A stretch of 41,661 bases of DNA from a virus, in the IMG/VR virus record IMGVR_UViG_3300046008_000416, positions 1-41,661 of that record, one strand, 5' to 3'. Positions within the stretch are counted from its first letter, which is position 1; every line of letters begins with the position of its first letter. Both the position numbers and the translations under genes were made by a program. The notes beneath the pieces were generated by a model that saw only the letters and a list, made by a program, of their open reading frames with translations, made no database searches and was not told the origin of the DNA. Below are positions 25,223-30,323 of this stretch, piece after piece.

Positions 25223-25484
25223 TCTTCTTCTCCAATTTTGATATAGCTTTCAATATGCTTTGAGTGCATCTAAAAGACCTAGCTCTCTGTCCATTTGATA
25301 TATGCGGATTTCCCTCTTGAGCATATCTTCTAGCAGATATAGCCTTCTTAATTCTCTCGGTATCCCATTCGTTAGCATAGAACCCATGCTTCACTGTTGT
25401 TCCAGTTGGACACGTTAAATGGTATAGATAGCCATTGCTCATATTGGCTCCAGCATTTTCTAAATCACGCAATGTTACAATCAT
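25197..25484 (-). CDS. Hypothetical basic protein
   Basis: A 95-residue protein with a mixed N-terminal part (LYHLTCPTGTTVKHGFYANE) and a basic helical C-terminal half (ERIKKAISARRYAQEG, QSILKAISKLEKK), which could contact nucleic acid. ATGA overlap with the upstream gene. No family recognised. Confidence 0.65.
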   Translation of the reverse strand: MIVTLRDLENAGANMSNGYLYHLTCPTGTTVKHGFYANEWDTERIKKAISARRYAQEGNPHISNGQRARSFRCTQSILKAISKLEKKNEVIRILV

Positions 25485-25672
25485 CTTTTGACTCCCTTAA
25501 ACATATCACAATCATCTAAATCTCCGTCAACTACCATAGCATCTTCGCTTGGTTTGATAAAACCTAGATGACGTTCTAAGCTATTAATCAACTCTAATCT
25601 TTTTCTAGCTTGTTCCTCATTTTCTGGAATAGCTGAGTATAATAATTCTAACCTTGTTTTGTCATCCATCAT
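25481..25672 (-). CDS. Hypothetical protein
   Basis: A 63-residue protein, helical first half (EEQARKRLELINSLERHLGF) and acidic second half. AAAAGGAC lies upstream of ATG 25672, directly after a hairpin at 25691-25720. First gene after the RNA-rich spacer. Function unknown. Confidence 0.65.
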   Translation of the reverse strand: MMDDKTRLELLYSAIPENEEQARKRLELINSLERHLGFIKPSEDAMVVDGDLDDCDMFKGVKR

Positions 25673-25690
25673 TTATTTGTCCTTTTATTT

Positions 25691-25720
25691 GTAGTGCAAT
25701 GCTGATATACCATCCACTAC
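25691..25720 (-). ncRNA. Hairpin before the 25672 gene
   Basis: GTAGTG pairs with CACTAC, extended by four further pairs after a one-base bulge, loop of about nine. It ends just before AAAAGGAC, the ribosome site of the next gene, so it may influence its translation or mark an RNA 3' end. Confidence 0.5.
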
Positions 25721-25777
25721 CCGACTTTATTTCTACCACGTTAAACCTAGATTGTGTAGGTGTCCTTGTGATTTATC

Positions 25778-25820
25778 AGTAAGGCAATAGCCTCTAATCA
25801 ACCAACTCTATTGGCTCACT
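25778..25820 (-). ncRNA. Twelve-pair hairpin with D-loop-like apex
   Basis: On the minus strand AGTGAG-C-CAATAG pairs with CTATTG-C-CTTACT: twelve pairs with one C-C mismatch and one G-U. The 17-base loop begins AGTTGGTTGA, the same 10-mer as in the stem at 26037-26075. Confidence 0.55.
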
Positions 25821-25837
25821 AAAGGCGATATTGTAGT

Positions 25838-25910
25838 GAAGACTGGTAGGGCTTGAACCTACGACCTGTCTGAGACATGCCCAGTGCTCTACCTGCTGAG
25901 CTACAGTCTT
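25838..25910 (-). tRNA. tRNA-like gene with non-standard anticodon arm
   Basis: A 73-base element read from 25910. Acceptor AAGACTG/CAGTCTT (7 pairs), D arm GCTC/GAGC with GG in the loop, and T arm GTAGG-TTCAAGC-CCTAC are all perfect. The anticodon segment CTGGGCATGTCTCAGAC does not form the normal five-pair stem with a U33-containing loop: the best fold, CTGG/TCAG, leaves GCATGTC with ATG at the anticodon position. CCA is not encoded. It may be a decayed tRNA, a tRNA mimic, or carry an unusual anticodon. Confidence 0.6.
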
Positions 25911-25920
25911 CATGTTAAGG

Positions 25921-25997
25921 TGATATAGCGAATGACAGTGAAACATTCCTATATCGTGACTAAATCTTTAGACTTTTATTTAAAAGTTTATCACTGT
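25921..25997 (-). ncRNA. Hairpin with possible loop pseudoknot
   Basis: GATATAG (25922-25928) pairs with CTATATC (25949-25955) and inside it AATG (25931-25934) with CATT (25944-25947). The apical loop contains ACAGTGA (25935-25941), the exact complement of TCACTGT at 25991-25997, so a seven-pair pseudoknot is possible. Confidence 0.45.
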
Positions 25998-26005
25998 AAG
26001 TTTTT

Positions 26006-26075
26006 TGATAGCTAATACATCGTGCTATCAGCGATGATAACAGTTGCAATCTCAACCAACTGAGACCACTGCTAT
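26006..26075 (-). ncRNA. Two adjacent stem-loops
   Basis: Stem one: TGATAGC (26006-26012) with GCTATCA (26024-26030), loop 11. Stem two: ATAACAGT (26037-26044) with ACTGCTAT (26068-26075), seven Watson-Crick pairs plus one G-U on the transcribed strand, enclosing TCTCA/TGAGA (26050-26054, 26061-26065). The inner part reads like a tRNA D arm on the minus strand. Confidence 0.5.
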
Positions 26076-26126
26076 ACGATTAAACACACATAGATTGGTT
26101 AGTGTACAGTATCTTCTTCTGATGAC

Positions 26127-26225
26127 TGTGGGGAGCAACACATATAACTATCTCACGTAGTCGCTACGGATACCTCAACGTGAACCCTGCATCCACTGGT
26201 TAACCAGTCTGTGTTACTCCACACA
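26127..26225 (-). ncRNA. Branched structured RNA after thyX
   Basis: A 16-position closing stem (26127-26142 with 26210-26225) has 14 Watson-Crick pairs on the plus strand and a G-U at one of the other two positions on the minus strand. It encloses a hairpin ACTGG-TTAA-CCAGT (26195-26208) and a second stem (26153-26157 with 26079-equivalent partner 26179-26183), inside which CGTAG-TCG-CTACG (26156-26168) is an alternative. The element starts 15 bases after the thyX stop. It is unlike a simple terminator, having no T-run. Confidence 0.6.
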
Positions 26226-26240
26226 ACCATCCTAAGATGG

Positions 26241-26792
26241 CTATTCATTAAATAGAAACTTCATATCCTCAGGGATACATTCATACATTGCTTCACTGAC
26301 TTCTCTAATTTGGAAGTGTGCTGAAGATGCTCTACGAAGCTCTAGGAAGTTCTTTAAGCTTCTAGCGTTAAACATTACTGTCCAGTTGTATTGGAAGGCT
26401 TGCGGTAGCATTAGAGATACAATCTCGTTTGATACTCCTTCCTCTATAAAGTCTTCAATCCATATCTTTAGGTGAACAAGTAGCATATCTACTCTATCAT
26501 GCCCAGTAGGCTCAAATACAATATCAGTCTTGTTCAATGTATATCGACTTGACTGACACGCATAACTAGCCATACGATGACGAGTCATTTCAAGTAATAC
26601 TTTTGTACTAGCTGATATGTCAAATGTGAATGTAGCAAACTCCAATACACTAGAGTGCTTATGTTTCAGTGCTACCTTGGTAATACGATTATCACGCTTA
26701 ATTGGGTCTGAATAATCTCCCTTAGCGTAGCAAAGTCCTATACTATGGTCTATCCCTTCAAGTCCTTGATGAGCAATTAGTTTTACTTTCAT
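26241..26792 (-). CDS. thyX: Flavin-dependent thymidylate synthase ThyX
   Basis: Makes dTMP from dUMP with methylene-tetrahydrofolate and FAD/NADPH, supplying the phage dTTP pool. The 183-residue protein carries the ThyX signature RHRMASYACQSSR (residues 71-83), preceded by HSSVLEFATFTFDI with its conserved His, and the C-terminal ARSLKNFLELR. It is somewhat shorter than most ThyX proteins. An ATGA overlap links it to the small upstream gene; MazG-like and DUF3310 genes downstream fit the same pathway. Confidence 0.95.
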   Translation of the reverse strand: MKVKLIAHQGLEGIDHSIGLCYAKGDYSDPIKRDNRITKVALKHKHSSVLEFATFTFDISASTKVLLEMTRHRMASYACQSSRYTLNKTDIVFEPTGHDRVDMLLVHLKIWIEDFIEEGVSNEIVSLMLPQAFQYNWTVMFNARSLKNFLELRRASSAHFQIREVSEAMYECIPEDMKFLFNE

Positions 26793-26941
26793 TCACTTAC
26801 CTTCTTTGCTAATAGTTCACATACATTTGCTAACTCTTCACTTATCCAATCAGGTAGGCAGTGGTCACCAAACTTTCCTATGGTAAAGCCTTCCATCTGT
26901 GACAATAGAACTAATATTCTTAATGCTTCTTGCTTATCCAT
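26789..26941 (-). CDS. Hypothetical 50-residue protein upstream of thyX
   Basis: ATG 26941 to TGA 26789, in ATGA overlap with thyX and preceded by AAAAGGATTAGAA. A short helical protein (QEALRILVLLSQMEGFTIGK) with CLPDWISEELANVCELL. No family recognised; the tight overlap supports a real, coupled gene. Confidence 0.65.
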   Translation of the reverse strand: MDKQEALRILVLLSQMEGFTIGKFGDHCLPDWISEELANVCELLAKKVSE

Positions 26942-26943
26942 TT

Positions 26944-27120
26944 CTAATCCTTTTCATATTTAAGACAGTCTATAAAGTCTTTTTCATATTTAACTTCACC
27001 ACGTACGGTATCATGTGAATAGTAACATGGATACTTAAAAGATGAAGCGTCAAATGGTTTTATTATATAAAATTTACAATCATGGCAAAAATCATAATTG
27101 CCTTTATTTGTTGGTGTCAT
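26944..27120 (-). CDS. Hypothetical Cys-rich small protein
   Basis: A 58-residue protein with CHDC near residue 12 and two later cysteines (YPCYY, DCLKY), which may form a small zinc site. The ATG at 27120 overlaps the stop of the upstream gene (ATGA) and AAAAAGGATTAGAC lies upstream. No family recognised. Confidence 0.65.
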   Translation of the reverse strand: MTPTNKGNYDFCHDCKFYIIKPFDASSFKYPCYYSHDTVRGEVKYEKDFIDCLKYEKD

Positions 27121-27536
27121 TGTCTAATCCTTTTTGTTGTGTCTCCGAGAGTACAGGTCTTTGGGAATCCAAACTCTCTATACTCATCTACTGTGAAATA
27201 TCTATCAGTAAGTTCGTATGTTCCATCTGAATACATCATCCTAACTTTGTATTCATAGACTGGCTCTGAAGGTTTGATGCGAATTTTTCTGTGAATATAA
27301 AATACATTGCTTGGCATTGGTAGCCATGAGTGTATTTTGTCATCTTGGTAGTTATCATTGAACCATTCGATAGGTATGTCTTTGTCTTCTGCCAAAGCGT
27401 GTAGTATATTTGCCGATGGATGACGATTCTCACCTCTTGGAATACATACGTTTGAGTCGAAGAACTTTTTTAAATCCTCTTTTAGTAGTCCTCCAATTAA
27501 CTCTACTCTATCAGTAAAGTCTTCTTTAGTCATCAT
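27117..27536 (-). CDS. Hypothetical protein
   Basis: A 139-residue protein with a helical N-terminal part and a C-terminal beta segment (EYKVRMMYSDGTYELTDRYF). It starts with two consecutive ATG codons overlapping the stop of the transglycosylase frame, and AAAGGAG lies upstream. Function unknown. Confidence 0.7.
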   Translation of the reverse strand: MMTKEDFTDRVELIGGLLKEDLKKFFDSNVCIPRGENRHPSANILHALAEDKDIPIEWFNDNYQDDKIHSWLPMPSNVFYIHRKIRIKPSEPVYEYKVRMMYSDGTYELTDRYFTVDEYREFGFPKTCTLGDTTKRIRQ

Positions 27537-28083
27537 AACTCCTTTGAATGATTTAGCACATCTTGTGCTTGTTCTCTACCTAGCTTACATATACCCTTGT
27601 AAGCAGTAAGAGCTTTTTTGTAATTACCTTGATACTTATCTAGGTTACGTTTTAATCGTACAGCTGAACATTCAGCATTGCCTTTAAACGTATAAGGACT
27701 ACAAGGTAATAAGTCTCCATCTTTAATTGATATACCAAAAGCACCTATCACATAAGGTACAGCATGAGTAACATCTTGTTCATAGTCACTCTCTGACTTA
27801 CAGATAGATGCTAAAACTTTGGGGATACATTGTTATCCTCAGCAGCATCAATAATAATATTAGCTTCTTTAAGTGAAGCACCATCTTCCATAATCTTAAT
27901 GACAAGTTGCTGATGAGCTATGATCTCGTCACTATCATTATACTCTGCTTCACATACAGCCATTTGAGCTTCTAGTGATGCTACTTCTTTAAGATATTCC
28001 TTCTCTAATTCATTCTCATGGTATACTGCATATACAGAGAATGATATGAGCATTACGATTACAGTGTCTTTAAATATATTCAT
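27533..28083 (-). CDS. Membrane-anchored lytic transglycosylase read by -1 frameshift
   Basis: Read with a -1 slip at CCCAAAG (27823-27817), the two frames give one 183-residue protein: an N-terminal anchor (FKDTVIVMLISFSVYAVY), a coiled-coil periplasmic linker, then an SLT/goose-lysozyme-like domain. Catalytic Glu is in ICKSESDYEQDV (about residue 98), followed by GAFGIS, the helix NLDKYQGNYKKALTAYKG and a last helix. It would cleave peptidoglycan in the periplasm. The domain is not complete in either frame alone, and the downstream frame has no good start (only GTG 27751, after the catalytic Glu). A sequencing error or natural frameshift would look the same. Confidence 0.65.
27811..28083 (-). 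CDS. Unshifted product: membrane anchor plus coiled coil only
   Basis: Without the frameshift translation stops at TAG 27813-27811, three codons after the slippery site begins, giving 90 residues: signal anchor, coiled coil (ELEKEYLKEVASLEAQMAVC), and the first helix of the SLT domain. It lacks the catalytic Glu. ATG 28083 is chosen for AAAAGGAAAC upstream. If real, it may dimerise with or restrain the full enzyme. Confidence 0.65.
   Translation of the reverse strand: MNIFKDTVIVMLISFSVYAVYHENELEKEYLKEVASLEAQMAVCEAEYNDSDEIIAHQQLVIKIMEDGASLKEANIIIDAAEDNNVSPKF
27817..27823 (-). promoter_or_regulatory. Putative -1 frameshift heptamer CCCAAAG
   Basis: Zero-frame codons TCC CCA AAG give C CCA AAG, a valid X XXY YYZ heptamer, immediately before TTT TAG. 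The downstream lytic transglycosylase domain is in the -1 frame. The layout mirrors the GGGAAAC site at 8686. Confidence 0.55.
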
Positions 28084-28100
28084 TATGTTTCCTTTTATTG

Positions 28101-28502
28101 TTACTGCAAGATAAGCCCATCTAGGCAATTAGACCAAAACTTCCCCCCGATATTTTCATTCAGGTAAGCACATGACTCAAGTACACCGTATCCAAATAGA
28201 TACTTATTTTCAAGATAAGTCATAGTCCTTTGGTTGCTACACCAAGCTAGTATTTCTTTTGTCTCAATCTCTAGTCCTTCTGTAAGCTTACTAGAGCCTG
28301 TATAAGACTTCCATTTGTTCTCAGCAACTTTTGTCCTTACTGCATTCTTTCTTTGAGTTTTAAGTGGCTTTAAACGTGTTGTAGATACAGCTAGCTTCTT
28401 GCCAACATAAGCTCTTCCATCTTTGTAGTGAATAATATATACAAAGCCAATAGCTCCTTCTGGTAGACTATCAACTATGTTATTCTGGTATAACCACTGC
28501 AT
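28101..28502 (-). CDS. GIY-YIG-like endonuclease (Seg-like, phage type)
   Basis: The 133-residue protein has GFVYIIHYKDGRAYVGKK (VYI...YVG, residues about 19-36), then KWKSYTGSSKL (about 85) and the acidic TYLENKYLFGYGVLES, matching the common phage family annotated as putative GIY-YIG homing endonuclease. It could cut DNA in intron-less homing or in recombination. The start overlaps the end of the upstream small gene by 23 bases. Confidence 0.75.
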   Translation of the reverse strand: MQWLYQNNIVDSLPEGAIGFVYIIHYKDGRAYVGKKLAVSTTRLKPLKTQRKNAVRTKVAENKWKSYTGSSKLTEGLEIETKEILAWCSNQRTMTYLENKYLFGYGVLESCAYLNENIGGKFWSNCLDGLILQ

Positions 28503-28650
28503 ACTTTAGCCCTTGTTTCTCCATCTCTTTTCTAACCATCATATCTACAAACTCTTTCTGTTGGATGCCTCTTACGGCACAAAGAATCTTCATGTTATAA
28601 CTAGTAACATCACTGATGTTAACAGTTGTGTCTTTTCGCTCTTTCTTCAT
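28480..28650 (-). CDS. Small ribbon-helix-helix-like protein
   Basis: A 56-residue protein: a basic N-terminus, a short strand (TTVNISDVTSY), then two helices (MKILCAVRGIQQKEFVDMMV and KEMEKQGL), which is the MetJ/Arc ribbon-helix-helix order. It is a likely DNA-binding regulator. AAGGTGAGATTGA lies upstream of ATG 28650; both ends overlap neighbours. Confidence 0.6.
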   Translation of the reverse strand: MKKERKDTTVNISDVTSYNMKILCAVRGIQQKEFVDMMVRKEMEKQGLKYAVVIPE

Positions 28651-28888
28651 TCAATCTCACCTTTATCCTTTCAATATTTCTTTCTATCCATTCTTTAGCA
28701 ACATCTTTACTTATGAAAGATGCTATCTTATATCCAGACTTGTATTCCCAACAACCATAAACTACAGTATCTTTCTTATAATAAAAGATCATGCCTCCAG
28801 CAGTAAATGAATTACTGGCTGTTAGCTTTGGGAACTCAGTTTTTATATCAAGCGAAAGGGTTAACTTTCTTGGTTGCTGTTGTTGCAT
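28619..28888 (-). CDS. Hypothetical protein
   Basis: Up to 89 residues, with a small alpha-beta domain (IFYYKKDTVVYGCWEYKSGY, then AKEWIERNIERIKV). Two starts are possible: ATG 28888, inside the end of the SSB gene with AAGG upstream, or ATG 28792, with GGAGG only one base away. The first avoids a 55-base gap and is used here with reserve. Confidence 0.55.
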   Translation of the reverse strand: MQQQQPRKLTLSLDIKTEFPKLTASNSFTAGGMIFYYKKDTVVYGCWEYKSGYKIASFISKDVAKEWIERNIERIKVRLNEERAKRHNC

Positions 28889-29573
28889 TTGTAGTACCTT
28901 GCTTAGCTTTAGTTTTCTTCACAGGACTCTTTTCTAGTCTAGCCTTAGCTGAGTCATAAGCCTTAGTCTCTGTAGCTCCTGATAGCATTTCTGATGCAGA
29001 TAGCTTATCAGCATTGAATACATTTAGAATCTCTAAGTTATACACTTGATTTCCATCTTTGTTCTTAACTGGGTTCTTATCTTTGTCAAGAGCTTCAATC
29101 TGTTGCAATGCTACATTCATGGTCTTCCCTTGCCAATCAACCATGAAGTCAACTTCTTTTTCTACTTCAACTTGCTTACGTTCACCATCAACTTCTTTCC
29201 ACTCTTTTGTCTTAACAATACGTGACTCAGACTTGATGTTAGCCAATGAATTGTTCTCTGACAAAGTAGCAATGTAGTTCATCTTTTTAACTGTAATGTA
29301 TGTAGGCAGTGACATCTTCTTACCAGTCTTCTTATCCACATAGAAAGTATCTTGCTCTCTGTTGGTTGCATACAAGTCTGTACTCCATAAGCCTTCGCCT
29401 TCAAACTCTACGTGAACACCAATTGCTCCACCTTCTGACTGAATACCCCAAGCACGATTAACAACTAACTCATATACACCAGCCTCACTGATAAAACTCA
29501 TTCCTGATGAATCTTTCATCTCCTCTTGCATAGTTCCGATTTTTTCTTCATTGATACGTTTAAAAATTGACAT
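28848..29573 (-). CDS. Single-stranded DNA-binding protein (DUF669-type, Sak4 partner)
   Basis: A 241-residue protein with an N-terminal MSIFKRINEEKIGTMQEE, a beta-rich body resembling the OB-like DUF669 family (GVYELVVNRAWGIQS, GVHVEFEGEG), and a long basic linker (SPVKKTKAKQGTTNATTATK) ending in KKVNPFA. DUF669 proteins are encoded next to Sak4-type ATPases in many phages, as here, and act as their SSB. The exact C-terminal heptapeptide is shared with the 33597 gene and resembles, in role, the docking tail of bacterial SSB. Confidence 0.75.
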   Translation of the reverse strand: MSIFKRINEEKIGTMQEEMKDSSGMSFISEAGVYELVVNRAWGIQSEGGAIGVHVEFEGEGLWSTDLYATNREQDTFYVDKKTGKKMSLPTYITVKKMNYIATLSENNSLANIKSESRIVKTKEWKEVDGERKQVEVEKEVDFMVDWQGKTMNVALQQIEALDKDKNPVKNKDGNQVYNLEILNVFNADKLSASEMLSGATETKAYDSAKARLEKSPVKKTKAKQGTTNATTATKKVNPFA

Positions 29574-29582
29574 TGTATTTCC

Positions 29583-30269
29583 TTATTTTTTTGTTGTAAT
29601 AGATTTTAAGATTGAACCGATATTTACTGTATCGGAAATGACTTGACCTGTTGGAATACCAGCTCTTGTTTTACCTACATAAGTTGAAGTTGAGTTAGTA
29701 TGCAATACACGCTCTCCATCATTATTTACGTTCATATAGTACACTTCATCAAACAAACTTACTAGCTTGCTCTGTGCCTTCTTAGCAGGTATCTGTGGCA
29801 TATATGTAACAGAACCATTTGCTTCTGCTGATTCTCGTAAAGCTGAAAAGATAATGTTTACGCCCTTTAAATCACGAAACATCTTTACCATCTTAATCAT
29901 CTTTTTAGTGTACTCTTGCCACTTAGGGAAAGTATTAGATGGATTACCAAAGTACTCATCGTCTTCTAGCTCAGATACAATCATCTCACCAATCTCAGTC
30001 AATGAGTCGATACAAATATTGTCATACTTTAACTTACCATCCCTGATAGCTAAATATGCTTTTCCAAGTGTAGCAATATCAAGAATATCAATAACATCAA
30101 TCTTCTTATCCTTTAGGACTAGTAGTCCACCTTCTGCGCTCAATACAAGTGTTTTACCAACTAATGTTCCAAGCTGTGTAGTCTTCCCGACTCCAGATTC
30201 TGCGAAAAGTAGTACCTTGATACCATCCGTATGCGCTTCTGAAGTATTCTTAATTTCAAAGTCACTCAT
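29583..30269 (-). CDS. Sak4-type RecA-like ATPase (AAA_24)
   Basis: A 228-residue ATPase promoting single-strand annealing and recombination. Walker A is ESGVGKTT (residues 24-31), a Walker B strand NICIDSL (84-90) is followed by EIGEMI, and the late YVGKTRAGIPT segment is typical of phage AAA_24 proteins. It is encoded just before its SSB (gap of nine bases). GGAGATGTATT precedes the ATG. Confidence 0.85.
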   Translation of the reverse strand: MSDFEIKNTSEAHTDGIKVLLFAESGVGKTTQLGTLVGKTLVLSAEGGLLVLKDKKIDVIDILDIATLGKAYLAIRDGKLKYDNICIDSLTEIGEMIVSELEDDEYFGNPSNTFPKWQEYTKKMIKMVKMFRDLKGVNIIFSALRESAEANGSVTYMPQIPAKKAQSKLVSLFDEVYYMNVNNDGERVLHTNSTSTYVGKTRAGIPTGQVISDTVNIGSILKSITTKK

Positions 30270-30323
30270 AATACATCTCCTTATTATTTAAAATATTGTA
30301 ACAGTATAATGCTTTAACATATC
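30270..30323 (-). promoter_or_regulatory. Gap with candidate leftward promoter for sak4
   Basis: On the minus strand AGCATTATACTG contains TATACT about 40 bases before the Sak4 ATG, in a gap unusual for this compact arm. The plus strand of the same site reads TATAAT, so direction is not certain. Confidence 0.3.

Larger units (their letters stand above)
25673..26240 (-). other. RNA-structure-dense non-coding spacer downstream of thyX
   Basis: A 568-base stretch with no supported gene inside an operon where genes otherwise overlap. It holds a chain of perfect or near-perfect stems: 25691-25720, 25778-25820, a tRNA-like element (25838-25910), 25922-25955 with a possible pseudoknot to 25991-25997, 25972-25987, 26006-26030, 26037-26075, and the branched element 26127-26225. 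The 10-mer TCAACCAACT (plus strand) lies in the apical parts of two of them (25798-25807 and 26052-26061), resembling a tRNA D loop on the minus strand. Confidence 0.75.

Noticed and set aside
26127-26225. Rho-independent terminator of thyX
   Set aside because: The stem is long and branched with no U-run on either side, and the operon continues downstream.
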